DNA of 22,672 bases from JBBTVO01 sp038063195 (GCA_038063195.1 JBBTVO010000025.1:1-22672), one strand, 5' to 3'; positions 8,401 to 15,333 are shown, counted from the first letter of the stretch. The notes: a model not told the origin generated them from the sequence alone. Program-made: numbers and translations.

Positions 8401-8685
8401 ATAGAAAATCAAAATTCGGTTCATAAGGCATCCTGGCCGGGATATGAAGAGAAATATCTGAAAGAAAAAAACTCGAACATAATTGTTCAGATAAATGGAA
8501 GAGTAAGAGATGTTTTAACGGTTGATTTAGGAGATGTTAATGATAAGCAGAAGATTACCGAAACTGCCAGCAGAAGTCCTAAGGCACAAAAATACTTAGA
8601 TAATAGGCCAATCCAAAAGATTATTTATGTTCCGGGGAAGATTATAAACTTTGTTTTAAAGGAACTGCCCAATGGAAACGGATAG
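5413..8685 (+). CDS. leuS: Leucyl-tRNA synthetase with large lineage-specific inserts
   Basis: 1090 residues, against about 860 for typical bacterial LeuRS. It charges tRNA-Leu with leucine in the cytoplasm. Class I signatures: FPYPSAEGMHVGN (HIGH box as HVGN, residues 105-108) and KMSKS (847-851). A zinc ribbon has Cys 215/218/232/235 and a second CxxC pair lies in the later zinc module. The CP1 editing region contains a TTRPDTLYGATF motif, and DTFLDSSWYFFRY is the usual LeuRS motif. Extra length comes from an N-terminal tandem YxPxxxEKKW motif, a repeat-derived stretch at about 62-87, heptamer-repeat segments, a compact insert at about 429-548, a low-complexity insert at about 717-791 and an 18-codon palindromic element at 8134-8187. 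All are in frame. The start codon lacks a Shine-Dalgarno site. The 3' end overlaps the next gene by 14 nt. Confidence 0.97.
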   Translation: MKKQSSKINTVIPKYDPSLVEKKWPHFAKASRSKQDYNPQEIEKKWQDYWNKNKTYQPDLDANPSVDSAGSPQAGSLRQGSGQAGQGKPFYNLMMFPYPSAEGMHVGNMYAFTGSDVYGRFKRMQGNDVFEPIGLDGFGIHSENYALKVGRHPKEQARISEENFYRQLHAIGNGFAWDNKVETYDPDYYKWTQWIFIQLFKKGLAYRKKASVNFCPSCKTVLADEQVITGKCERCGSEVVKKDLEQWFFKITDYAERLLNNIDGLDWTEKVKIAQRQWIGRSEGAEVEFKVQSRQGRDKINVFTTRPDTLYGATFMVLAPEHPIVASLLNSKFKIQNSKFNEVKEYIKIAQSKTEQERIAEGREKTGIDTGLTAINPVNNEEIPVWVADYVLMGYGTGAIMAVPAHDTRDYEFAKKYNLQIKPVIKPIEDFYIGYVKRAWSKDFDKFIKELEKLGVRFKEKNKDSAIYEVKEKNLLRFIEIAKESVLQNAWHDLVGEKLIVIFGDGEIASIELFEENNPVWEKMKTLEKTVRKYSDIWEMLYESAYRERVCYLGSGEVINSGKDWEDYFVPDAIPKIIDDLEKKGIGKRKIHYHLRDWLISRQRYWGPPIPLVFCENCAKKIKNQKSKIKNEGGFNKGEIGNPGWIAIEDEDLPVLLPDVKDWKPKGTGESPLAGIESFVNTKCPNCGGPAKRETDVSDTFLDSSWYFFRYISTEINDVPFPSPAFSQTQQAHAENDARSGSTKNQSLHGSLSETLSKTKDLKSKNNQTAFNSFSNDLPSSSKIGNSARTAAWLPVDMYIGGAEHSVLHLLYSRFITMVFKDLGLIDFEEPFSKFRAHGLLIKEGAKMSKSRGNVVIPDAYIRKFGADTLRLYLMFLGPFKQGGDFYDTGIEGMHKFVKRVWTLVHNVILSKAKDPDSSAKPQNDRFDEAQRMMHKTIKKVTEDLEELRYNTAIASMMEYYNFLAKEQSISKEQISTFIKLISPFAPHVSEELWHIIENQNSVHKASWPGYEEKYLKEKNSNIIVQINGRVRDVLTVDLGDVNDKQKITETASRSPKAQKYLDNRPIQKIIYVPGKIINFVLKELPNGNG
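5604..5675 (+). repeat. Repeat-derived in-frame insert in leuS N-terminal region
   Basis: Codes for a Gly/Ser/Gln/Ala-rich stretch (SPQAGSLRQGSGQAGQG) absent from normal LeuRS, directly before the conserved KPFYN...FPYPS segment. The DNA contains CCCTTCGACAGGGCTCAGGG, an intergenic-type short repeat of a form I associate with CPR genomes, read in frame. Confidence 0.6.
6400..6435 (+). repeat. Tandem heptamer repeat (ATTCAAA)n inside leuS
   Basis: About five copies of the 7-nt unit ATTCAAA. Because 3 x 7 = 21 nt the frame is kept every three units, giving the periodic peptide KFKIQNS. It lies in the editing-domain region. Confidence 0.85.
7268..7306 (+). repeat. Tandem heptamer repeat (AAAAATC)n inside leuS
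   Basis: Four or more copies of AAAAATC directly after the CENC zinc-knuckle codons, coding a lysine/asparagine-rich spacer (KKIKNQKSKIKN) inside the second zinc module. Confidence 0.85.
8134..8187 (+). repeat. 54-bp palindromic-ended element inserted in frame in leuS
   Basis: The ends are GTCATCCTGAG (8134-8144) and CTCAGAATGAC (8177-8187), inverted repeats matching at 10 of 11 positions. The unit is 54 bp, an exact 18 codons (VILSKAKDPDSSAKPQND), and interrupts the C-terminal helical domain after KRVWTLVHN. It resembles short palindromic intergenic repeats and is a coding counterpart to Rickettsia palindromic elements. Confidence 0.7.
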
Positions 8686-9310
8686 AATTTTAGAAAAATT
8701 ATCTCCTATTGTAAGAAAGTATTGGGTTCCCATAATTTTCGGAGTTTTGGGGTTGATATTCTTAGGTTATGGTTTGATAGGGTTAATGGCTTCAAAGTCT
8801 TCGGATGATGCTGCACTCCAAAAACCTTCGGGAGAAATCGGAAACGCTTCAATGTCTGAAGCAAAAATTATAGTAGATATAGAGGGTGCGGTAATTTCCC
8901 CGGGCGTTTATGAGCTTCCCAAAGACGCAAGGCTTAAAGATTTGATAGTAAAGTCAGGCGGTCTGTCGGGCAATGCTGATAGAGCTTGGTTTGCAAAGAC
9001 AATGAATCTTGCCTCAAAGCTTACGGATGGATTTAAAATTTACATACCCGCAGCAGGCGAGAAGACGAGCGCAGGTTCAATTAACTCTTCTGTCATGGGA
9101 GCAAGCACTTCGCAGGGTTCAATAGACGGCCTCATAAATATAAATACGGCATCGGATAAGGAACTGGATACATTACCTGGCGTAGGTCCTGTTACAGCCT
9201 CAAAAATTATTCAAAACAGGCCATATCAGACAGTTGATGAATTGTTAAGTAAGAAAGCTGTAGGGAGTAAGATTTTTTCCGAGATTAAAAGCAAAATTTC
9301 AGCTTATTAA
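8672..9310 (+). CDS. comEA: ComEA-like membrane-anchored DNA-binding protein (SLBB + helix-hairpin-helix)
   Basis: 212 residues. A single transmembrane helix at about 18-40 is followed by a linker, an SLBB/soluble-ligand-binding domain (about 65-126; VDIEGAVISPGVYELP...) and a tandem helix-hairpin-helix at about 150-212 (ININTASDKELDTLPGVGPVTASKII). This is the ComEA architecture: it holds incoming double-stranded DNA outside the membrane during natural transformation. The ATG lies inside the 3' end of leuS (14-nt overlap), so translation is likely coupled. A comEC-like gene follows 8 nt after the stop, which supports the assignment. Confidence 0.9.
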   Translation: METDRILEKLSPIVRKYWVPIIFGVLGLIFLGYGLIGLMASKSSDDAALQKPSGEIGNASMSEAKIIVDIEGAVISPGVYELPKDARLKDLIVKSGGLSGNADRAWFAKTMNLASKLTDGFKIYIPAAGEKTSAGSINSSVMGASTSQGSIDGLININTASDKELDTLPGVGPVTASKIIQNRPYQTVDELLSKKAVGSKIFSEIKSKISAY

Positions 9311-9318
9311 CTTTTCAG

Positions 9319-10548
9319 GTGGTAAAATATTTCATAATTTTATTCTTCACATCAGTTTTAATTTTAAGATTCATTACTTTAGATAAAGCAGAGCTTTCAG
9401 AGGGACAGAATGTAGATTTTACTTCACGACTTATGACAGAACCGACTCCGAAAGGACATCAGCAGTCGTTCCAGCTTTTTTATAAAGGTAATAGAATAAA
9501 TATCAATACTTCTTCTGAAAAAGAATACCATTATGGAGAAATCCTAAGAGTAAATGGCAGTCTAACAATCAATTTGCTAAAGAGCAGAAGCAGATTTATC
9601 ACGATGAAAAGTCCTCAAATCGAAGCTAAAGAGGATAAATTAGCAGTTCTATATAACGTCCGCCAATTAATTATTTCTACTTTTGAAAGAAATTTATCTC
9701 CGAATAACTCAGCTCTTCTTCTTGGTATAGTTTTTGGAATTAAATCTAATTTCTCCACCAATTTCTTAGAAAATCTAAAACTCTTAGGACTTATGCATGT
9801 CATCGCAGCATCGGGGATGAATGTCACTTTGACCGCAGGATTTTTAAGTGCAATATTTTTAATTTTTTTTAAAAGACAGACGGCGTTAGTCCTTACAATT
9901 TCGGGAATTATTTTTTATGCTTTGCTGGCAGGATTTCAGCCTTCAATAGTGAGGGCCGCAATAATGGGAATAATTGTTTTTACCGCGCAGATTCTCGGGC
10001 GGCAAAGATTATCAGCCTATTCACTTTTCATAACTGCTTATATTATGATTTTATTTTCGCCGTTTGTTGTTTGGGATATAGGCTTCCAACTTTCTTTTCT
10101 TGCAACAGCGGGACTTATTTTCCTGCGCCCGCTTTTTTATGAAATTGGTTTTCTTAAGAAATTTTTTAGTTTTATTGTTGTAGGGCAGGATGTTTCTACT
10201 ACAATTGCTGCTCAAATTGCTACCTTGCCAATTCTTCTTGCCAATTTCGGCCTTTATTCTTTATCTTCTGTGGTGATAAATGCGCTAGTCCTATGGACTG
10301 TGCCGATTATTATGATCCTCGGCGGGGTTGGATTCCTTCTTTCAATCGTTTTTGAGCCTTTGGGAAGAGTAATAATTTATTTAAGTGTACCTTTACTTGT
10401 TTACTTTGAAAGTATTGTAAATATATTCTCAGGCTTCTCAGGAGCTGTTAATATTTCGATTTCCTGGCCGTTTGTAGTAAGCTATTATTTCCTGATTTTA
10501 TCTTTGCTTATTGCAGTTTATCGTAATAAAGCATCAAAAACGGCTTAG
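9319..10548 (+). CDS. comEC: ComEC/Rec2-like DNA-uptake channel, competence domain only
   Basis: 409 residues with an N-terminal membrane segment, a short soluble region, then eight or more transmembrane helices. The conserved competence-domain stretch GLMHVIAASGMNVTL (about residue 155) and the following hydrophobic core identify the inner-membrane channel that passes single-stranded DNA into the cell. The usual C-terminal metallo-beta-lactamase domain is missing: the protein ends just after the last helix (normal ComEC is about 700-800 residues). The proposed GTG start is 8 nt after the comEA stop. The 3' end overlaps the convergent histidine-kinase gene by 4 nt. Together with ComEA it suggests natural competence. 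Confidence 0.9.
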   Translation: MVKYFIILFFTSVLILRFITLDKAELSEGQNVDFTSRLMTEPTPKGHQQSFQLFYKGNRININTSSEKEYHYGEILRVNGSLTINLLKSRSRFITMKSPQIEAKEDKLAVLYNVRQLIISTFERNLSPNNSALLLGIVFGIKSNFSTNFLENLKLLGLMHVIAASGMNVTLTAGFLSAIFLIFFKRQTALVLTISGIIFYALLAGFQPSIVRAAIMGIIVFTAQILGRQRLSAYSLFITAYIMILFSPFVVWDIGFQLSFLATAGLIFLRPLFYEIGFLKKFFSFIVVGQDVSTTIAAQIATLPILLANFGLYSLSSVVINALVLWTVPIIMILGGVGFLLSIVFEPLGRVIIYLSVPLLVYFESIVNIFSGFSGAVNISISWPFVVSYYFLILSLLIAVYRNKASKTA

Positions 10549-11414
10549 TTGGGCATTGTATATTGTGCCGATAGGGGATTATCTTCTTTTACTTGCACTT
10601 GTTCTTGAATTGGAAGACTAAATTTCATGACGGTTCCTTTACCGCCTGCAGACTCAAGAGCTATAGTGCCTTTGTGGGCATCAATAATCTTCTTAACTAT
10701 ATAAAGGCCAAGCCCGGTTCCTGACCCTTCCTCCTGCCTTAGCGGACTTCTTGCCTGATAAAATTTTGAAAAAATCTTGCCCTGCACATCTTTATCAATT
10801 CCAATCCCAGTGTCAGATACTGAAATTTCTACATTTTCTCCGGCCAATTTAGCCTCAATTGCCACCTTTCCGCCCGGAGGGGTGAACTTTATGCTGTTTG
10901 AAATAAGGTTGTTGAGTACCTGATCAATTCTTAAACAATCAAGATATACCAGGGGAAGCGGATCTATATGAGAGGAGATAGAAATTTGTTTTTTTGCAGC
11001 CTGAGGTTCAAACATCTTTATCCTTTCGCTGATTAGCTCCTGGACGTTTTCATTTTTCTTTTCAAGCACAAAAGCTCCGGATTCAAATTTTGCAGCATCA
11101 AGGATTTCGGAAATTTGCTCAAGGAGTGCTTTTGACTGCCTGTTTATAATTTTTAGGAATTGTCCTTTTTCTTCTTCTGTAAGAGATGTGGAGCTTGTTA
11201 TAAGAAGCTCTGAAGCGTCTTTGACACTAGTAAGAGGAGCTCTCAGTTCATGGACCATCATGTGAACGAATTCTTCTTCAACAGAACTATATCTGGAGCT
11301 TCCTGTACTTCTACCCAAAGATTTTTCTTTTCTGTCTTTTCTTAATGAAACCGCGATTGCAATAAGGCCGAAGAAAATTGCGGAAGAGATGGAGATAATA
11401 AGGGCAGCATTCAT
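10545..11414 (-). CDS. Membrane-anchored sensor histidine kinase
   Basis: 289 residues. One N-terminal transmembrane helix (about 4-23), a short basic linker, a HisKA dimerisation domain with phospho-accepting His55 in VHELRAPL, then an HATPase_c domain with N box (LNNLISNSIKFTPPGGK), G1 (DTGIGID), F box (FSKFYQ) and G2 (GTGLGLYIVKK). There is no sensory domain of its own, so input may come from the small membrane protein encoded just upstream (1-nt gap). It is the last gene of a four-gene operon headed by a receiver protein, its probable partner. The stop overlaps the convergent comEC by 4 nt. Confidence 0.93.
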   Translation of the reverse strand: MNAALIISISSAIFFGLIAIAVSLRKDRKEKSLGRSTGSSRYSSVEEEFVHMMVHELRAPLTSVKDASELLITSSTSLTEEEKGQFLKIINRQSKALLEQISEILDAAKFESGAFVLEKKNENVQELISERIKMFEPQAAKKQISISSHIDPLPLVYLDCLRIDQVLNNLISNSIKFTPPGGKVAIEAKLAGENVEISVSDTGIGIDKDVQGKIFSKFYQARSPLRQEEGSGTGLGLYIVKKIIDAHKGTIALESAGGKGTVMKFSLPIQEQVQVKEDNPLSAQYTMPN

Positions 11415-11415
11415 T

Positions 11416-11754
11416 CTATTTGGTGAGAGTTTCTAATTTGTCAGCCGTTCTCTTGCTTCCTATAACGATGATATAAGTGCCTGCTACGAAAAAGATTTCC
11501 TTAAGTCCTGTCAATATGATTATTATTTGCTCATTGCCTGTCAAGTTAAAATATACTTGTCCTGCATCAAATATAATTCCAAGAGCTATAAGAAAAATTC
11601 CGACGGAAATGGTCTTAAATCCCGAAGCCAGGATCCCAGTACCAAACTTCTTCGTGACTCTTGTCATTATAAGTCCAGCAGCAATTGCCGCAAAAGCGGA
11701 GATAAATGCACCGGCCTGAACGGCTATTGATAAAAATCTCGTCATGTCAGTCAT
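11416..11754 (-). CDS. Small three-helix membrane protein of the kinase operon
   Basis: 112 residues with three hydrophobic segments (about 10-30, 40-64, 75-99) and a charged C-terminal tail. It starts in an ATGA overlap with the preceding stop, which indicates translational coupling, and ends 1 nt before the histidine kinase gene. Such a protein could be the separate membrane sensor half for the kinase, which has a single helix only; this is inferred from context. No family recognised. A second in-frame ATG lies three codons downstream. Confidence 0.75.
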   Translation of the reverse strand: MTDMTRFLSIAVQAGAFISAFAAIAAGLIMTRVTKKFGTGILASGFKTISVGIFLIALGIIFDAGQVYFNLTGNEQIIIILTGLKEIFFVAGTYIIVIGSKRTADKLETLTK

Positions 11755-12116
11755 TTAGTTTCCTCCATAGGTTTATCTTCAGGTTTTCTCGGTGTGGGAG
11801 ATTGCGCGGGTCTAATTTGTGCCTGAACACTTTTAAGAATTGCCGCGGATGCAGATCCATCCTGCGAATAATTCGCAAGGATTGGCTCCATGGTTTTTTG
11901 GACAATAAGCCCTGATAATTGCACGAATTGGTCTATCAGTTCCTGTATTAATTCCTGTGGGGGGCCTGAGATTTCAGTTACTGTTCCTGAATCATCCACC
12001 TTAAGTCCTTTTACATTCCTTGCTCTTGAAAGAGTGATATCGGGGCCCAAAATTATCATTTGTTTTTTAATGACCTCTGTAATTACTAAGCTGTAGTCTT
12101 TGCTATTCCTATCCAT
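11751..12116 (-). CDS. Conserved-looking soluble protein in the two-component operon
   Basis: 121 residues, no membrane segment. The N-terminal half is a compact alpha/beta region (VIKKQMIILGPDITLSRARNVKG, about 15-37), then a helix containing LIDQFVQLSGLIVQKTMEPIL, and a low-complexity proline/lysine/glutamate tail. It sits 2 nt after the receiver gene and overlaps the next gene by 4 nt. I do not recognise a named domain. Its place suggests a regulatory or scaffold role in the signalling pathway, an inference only. Confidence 0.72.
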   Translation of the reverse strand: MDRNSKDYSLVITEVIKKQMIILGPDITLSRARNVKGLKVDDSGTVTEISGPPQELIQELIDQFVQLSGLIVQKTMEPILANYSQDGSASAAILKSVQAQIRPAQSPTPRKPEDKPMEETK

Positions 12117-12118
12117 AT

Positions 12119-12502
12119 TCAGGAAGCAATTGGCGCGCTTGGTTTCAATGCATCTCTGACTTTGCCTATTATGTCTGAGACCTCGACTTGGTATTTGAAT
12201 ATATAATCCGCCGCGCCTTCATTTATAGCCTGGTTTACCATTTCGGTTTGGCCGAAGTTTGAGAGCATAAGGACCGGGATATTTTTTGTCTGCTCGTCAA
12301 TTTTAAGTTCTTTTAGGACTTGGTTGCCTGAAATATCAGGAAGAACTTGGTCAAGTAGGATAAGGTTGGGAAGTTCTGACTTAGCCCTATCGAGCCCTCC
12401 TCTTCCTGTATAAGAAGCCGTTGCGGCATAACCTTCTTTTTCGAGGGCGGTAGTGATAATAGTGGCAAGCGATTGGTCATCATCAACAAGAAGAATTTTC
12501 AT
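12119..12502 (-). CDS. Single-domain response regulator (CheY-like receiver)
   Basis: 127 residues, one receiver domain and no output domain. The acidic pocket is VDDD (Asp7-9), phospho-acceptor Asp51 (LILLDQVLPD), the switch residue Ser81 and the conserved Lys103. First gene of the operon that ends with the histidine kinase, so probably its phosphorylation partner; the output must come from protein-protein contacts. Upstream, TTGACA and a TACGTT -10 give a leader of about 60 nt. Confidence 0.93.
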   Translation of the reverse strand: MKILLVDDDQSLATIITTALEKEGYAATASYTGRGGLDRAKSELPNLILLDQVLPDISGNQVLKELKIDEQTKNIPVLMLSNFGQTEMVNQAINEGAADYIFKYQVEVSDIIGKVRDALKPSAPIAS

Positions 12503-12504
12503 AT

Positions 12505-12540
12505 TTTAAACTAATAACTAATAACTTAGAACTAATAACT
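12505..12540 (+). repeat. Heptamer-period AT-rich repeat in the response-regulator leader
   Basis: ACTAATA-type units occur at 7-nt spacing in the 5' untranslated region of the operon. The period is the same as in the heptamer blocks inside leuS and argS. Confidence 0.6.
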
Positions 12541-12569
12541 CGCCAAAAACAAGTTTAGTCTCCATTACC

Positions 12570-12598
12570 AACGTATCAATTATGAGGGAGTGTGTCAA
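12570..12598 (-). promoter_or_regulatory. Promoter of the two-component operon
   Basis: Minus-strand TTGACA (12598-12593), 17-bp spacer, TACGTT (12575-12570) with the TG-A extension in front of the -10. The 5' leader is about 60 nt. Confidence 0.55.
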
Positions 12599-12673
12599 CC
12601 CCGACGGGAATAATTACCAATCAACAAATTTCCAATAAGCCAATCAACTAATAGATTTTCTGTAATTCAGTTA

Positions 12674-12701
12674 AATACTAATATACTAGTATATTAGTAT
12701 T
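12674..12701. promoter_or_regulatory. Perfect 28-bp palindrome, candidate operator
   Basis: Centre ACTAGT at 12685-12690; both arms are AATACTAATATACT. It lies just upstream of a -35 box (TTGTTT, 12714-12719) and between two divergent transcription units. A perfect 28-bp palindrome suggests a dimeric regulator site, though an AT-rich cruciform is also possible. Confidence 0.55.
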
Positions 12702-12713
12702 AGCGTGATTATG

Positions 12714-12743
12714 TTGTTTTAATTCTTTTGAATGTGTTAGACT
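12714..12743 (+). promoter_or_regulatory. Promoter for the 12755 gene
   Basis: TTGTTT (12714-12719), 18-bp spacer, extended -10 TG-T-TAGACT (12738-12743). An AGGGTG purine run 5 nt before ATG 12755 may serve as a Shine-Dalgarno site. Confidence 0.5.
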
Positions 12744-12754
12744 TGAGGGTGAAT

Positions 12755-13501
12755 ATGGCAGATGAATCGAAAATACCAGAGGGCCCGAACGGAAATAAGG
12801 AAACTCCAGCCGAAACCTTCGAAAGATTAAGAGAGAAAAGAAAACCTAAAGAAATTCCGCAGCATTATTTTGAAGATACAGATAAAGCTCCCTCAGCCGA
12901 CCATAAAGATATAAAAGAACCCGAAACGCAAGAGGAAAGATTTCGCCTTGCTGCTATAAAGCTCGCGATGATGGAGGATGAAATTGCAGAGCTTATGGAG
13001 AAAGTTCCTGATAACGCTTTTTATGGAACAGAAAACGTATTTTTCTTTAGGCTTTCTGAAAACGTTATAAAATTTACGAGCCGTGTAGAAGACGTAGTTG
13101 GAGTAGATGGACAACCAGCAAGCGTTAATTTCATTGATGGGATTTCAGAATATTCTTCAAAGTTGGGAATTATTACAGACAGAGAATTATTCATTGGTGT
13201 TCACGCTGATGAGTCCAGTCGTGGAGCTTTTGAAGTATATGCAAAGAAAAATCCTAGCTTAGCAAATAATGCTGCGACATAATACTGTTTTACAAAAGAC
13301 GGAGTTTATAAGAAAGTTTCTTACATTCCTTCAGGGGCTAAGATCGATCCTACTCGGAAACCACTTGCAGTACCAAGTGGTGAAATAAAGGTTTATGAGT
13401 CGGAAATGACTCCGAGTGATTTTGAAATTGCCGGAAGAGCTTTAACAATGATTAAAGATAGATTGACTCCGCTTGTGGTTCCACAAAAACCTGCTGCTTA
13501 A
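12755..13501 (+). pseudogene. Unknown soluble protein gene interrupted by an in-frame TAA
   Basis: The ATG at 12755 is preferred over a TTG at 12728 because of the promoter and a Shine-Dalgarno-like AGGGTG. The first part reads 175 residues to TAA at 13280-13282. The same frame then continues open for 72 codons to TAA at 13499-13501 with gene-like composition (PSGAKIDPTRKPLAVPSGEI, then SDFEIAGRALTMIKDRL). Without the stop the protein would be 248 residues. The N-terminal third is charged and probably disordered; the remainder is mixed alpha/beta. No family recognised. Either a nonsense mutation has truncated it, or there is a sequencing error at one base. The 175-residue part could still be made. 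Confidence 0.6.
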
Positions 13502-13519
13502 AATTGTTTGACGAGTTTG

Positions 13520-13536
13520 ACGAGGTCGGACCTCGT
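13520..13536. repeat. Short palindrome ACGAGGTC-G-GACCTCGT
   Basis: Perfect 8-bp inverted repeat around a central G, between the interrupted gene and argS. Its core matches the CGAGGTTGAACCTCG hairpins in the direct repeats around 21883 and 22497. Confidence 0.6.
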
Positions 13537-13588
13537 TAGCTCTCAACAGCTTGTTAATAAAACCGCATGCTTAATGTTAAGTCTTCTG

Positions 13589-13597
13589 TGTTAAAAT
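13589..13597 (+). promoter_or_regulatory. Extended -10 promoter of argS
   Basis: TG-T-TAAAAT ends 10 nt before ATG 13608. No -35 consensus is visible. Confidence 0.4.
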
Positions 13598-13607
13598 AAA
13601 GTTGGTT

Positions 13608-15326
13608 ATGGAAATTAGAGGAGAGATAAAAGCTGCGGTTTTGGAAGTTTTAAAATCCTTAAATGTCGATGAAAAAGAAATAATTTTTTCGTCGGATTTA
13701 TCGCATGCAGATTTTTCCACCAACGTCGCAATGACGACTTTTCACAAATTAAAGGAAAAATTCAAAAACCCGCTCGAACTTGCAGAATATATTGCAAACC
13801 AGCTTCAAAAAAAAGTACCCAATATAGATAAGATTGAAGCATTAGCTCCCGGATTTATCAATTTTTTTCTGTCCCGTGAATATTTAATTTCCCAACTGGA
13901 TCATATCGCATCTTCAAAAAATTATGGCATCGGGTCTAGTTTAAAATCCCAGAAAATCATGCTTGAATTTGCAGATCCCAATCCTTTCAAAGAATTTCAT
14001 ATTGGCCATTTGCGCAATATTGCATTGGGAGAATCATTTGCCCGGCTTATGGAATTTCAGGGAGCAGAGTTGCTCCGCGCAAATTATCAGGGAGATGTTG
14101 GAATGCATGTGGCAAAAGCGATTTATGGAATTTACCATTTACCATTGACCATTGACGATTTTAAAAAACTAAAACATGAGGGAAAGATTAAATCATTAGG
14201 GAAAGCATACGCAACAGGAGCAAAGGCTTATGAAGAAGATGAAAAGGCCAAAAAAGAGATTGCCGAAATAAATTTAAAACTCTATGCAGGGTCGGACCCT
14301 GATTTAAACAAACTTTGGGAAGAGGGAAGAAAATGGAGTCTTGAGCATTTTGAAGGAATTTACAAAAGGCTTGGGACAAAATACGATAAATATTATTTTG
14401 AGAGTCAGACCGCGGAGCCGGGAAGGAAAATAGTTCTGGCAAATATTGACAACGGAATTTTTGAAAAGCATGAAGGAGCGATGGTTTTCCGCGGAAATCA
14501 CACGCGGGTTTTTGTGACAAGTGAAGACCTGCCTGCCGGCAGGCAAGGTTACGCGACTTATGAAGCCAAAGATTTGGCTCTTGCGAAGCTAAAATATGAG
14601 GATTTCAAATATGACAGCTCAATAGTTATTACCGCAAGTGAGCAGGAGCCGTATTTCAAAGTGGTTTTGGAAGCGATGGAGAAGGTTTTGCCCGAACTTG
14701 CGAAGAAAACTACGCATTATGCATTTGGATTTGTAAATCTGAAGGACGGCAAGATGTCATCGCGGTCGGGAAATGTAGTGGCGGGCGAATGGCTCTTGAA
14801 TGAAGCGAGGAAAAGATTAAAATCTCAGTTTAAGAGAATGGATGAAGAGACTTTGGAAAAGGTAGCTGTAGGAGCCGTGAAATACTCTATGCTGAAGTTT
14901 TCGCGCAAAAGCGATATCACCTTCAGCTTTGAGGAGTCGATAAGTCTTGAAGGCAATTCAGGGCCGTATATTCAGTACACGTACGCAAGAACTCGAAGCG
15001 TTCTGGCGAAAATCACAAATTCAAAATCACAAATTCCAAATAAATCCAAAATTCAAAATACAAAATTGGAGAAGGAAGAACTATTAGTTTTGAGATTGCT
15101 AATTCAATTTCCGGAAATAGTTAAAGATGCGCAGGAGAACTTCTCACCAAATACGCTTGCCAATTATTTATTCGAACTTTCCCAGGCATTTAACAATTTC
15201 TACCAGAAGCACAAGGTGGTGGGAAGTGAAAAAGAAGAATTCAGACTGGAATTAGCTTCCGGAGTAGGCCAAATCCTCTCGACCGGTCTATATCTTCTGG
15301 GCATTGAAGCCCCACAGAAGATGTAG
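13608..15326 (+). CDS. argS: Arginyl-tRNA synthetase
   Basis: 572 residues from ATG 13608 (a TTG two codons earlier is also in frame). It charges tRNA-Arg in the cytoplasm. An N-terminal Add-1-like domain comes first, then the class I signature ADPNPFKEFHIGHLRN with HIGH at 131-134, NYQGDVGMHV, and KMSSRSGNVV at about 382, as is usual for ArgRS. The C-terminal DALR anticodon-binding domain includes GPYIQYTYARTRSV. Three stretches are repeat-derived: a heptamer block coding IYHLPLTIDDF, a 16-bp palindrome coding LPAGRQ, and an AT-rich block at 15014-15066. The last 31 codons are partly repeated twice downstream, separated by accessory genes X and Y. Confidence 0.97.
   Translation: MEIRGEIKAAVLEVLKSLNVDEKEIIFSSDLSHADFSTNVAMTTFHKLKEKFKNPLELAEYIANQLQKKVPNIDKIEALAPGFINFFLSREYLISQLDHIASSKNYGIGSSLKSQKIMLEFADPNPFKEFHIGHLRNIALGESFARLMEFQGAELLRANYQGDVGMHVAKAIYGIYHLPLTIDDFKKLKHEGKIKSLGKAYATGAKAYEEDEKAKKEIAEINLKLYAGSDPDLNKLWEEGRKWSLEHFEGIYKRLGTKYDKYYFESQTAEPGRKIVLANIDNGIFEKHEGAMVFRGNHTRVFVTSEDLPAGRQGYATYEAKDLALAKLKYEDFKYDSSIVITASEQEPYFKVVLEAMEKVLPELAKKTTHYAFGFVNLKDGKMSSRSGNVVAGEWLLNEARKRLKSQFKRMDEETLEKVAVGAVKYSMLKFSRKSDITFSFEESISLEGNSGPYIQYTYARTRSVLAKITNSKSQIPNKSKIQNTKLEKEELLVLRLLIQFPEIVKDAQENFSPNTLANYLFELSQAFNNFYQKHKVVGSEKEEFRLELASGVGQILSTGLYLLGIEAPQKM
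14134..14163 (+). repeat. Heptamer repeat (ACCATTG-type) inside argS
   Basis: Four near-identical 7-nt units (ACCATTT, ACCATTG, ACCATTG, ACGATTT) are read in frame shortly after the GDVGMHV motif. Confidence 0.75.
14530..14545. repeat. Perfect 16-bp GC-rich palindrome inside argS
   Basis: TGCCTGCCGGCAGGCA, read in frame as LPAGRQ between VTSED and YATYEAKDLA, where other ArgRS proteins have only a short GLPTYEAK turn. A GC-rich island in an AT-rich gene; in-frame insertion of a small palindromic repeat is the simplest reading. Confidence 0.75.
15014..15066 (+). repeat. AT-rich degenerate repeat inside argS
   Basis: Repeated AAATTC/AAATCAC/AAATCC words with about 7-8 nt spacing code a lysine/serine/asparagine/glutamine-rich spacer in the DALR domain, of the same kind as the leuS heptamer blocks. 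Confidence 0.65.
15234..15326 (+). repeat. argS tail copy 1 (functional 3' end)
   Basis: The last 31 codons of argS including TAG. It aligns without gaps to 15940-16032 with about 70 of 93 bases identical by eye, and its last part also aligns to 16851-16889. Confidence 0.85.
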
Positions 15327-15333
15327 TAGGAAA

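Noticed and set aside
13280..13282. Stop-codon reassignment to explain the in-frame TAA
   Set aside because: All other genes end normally at TAA, TAG or TGA; known CPR recoding concerns TGA only.
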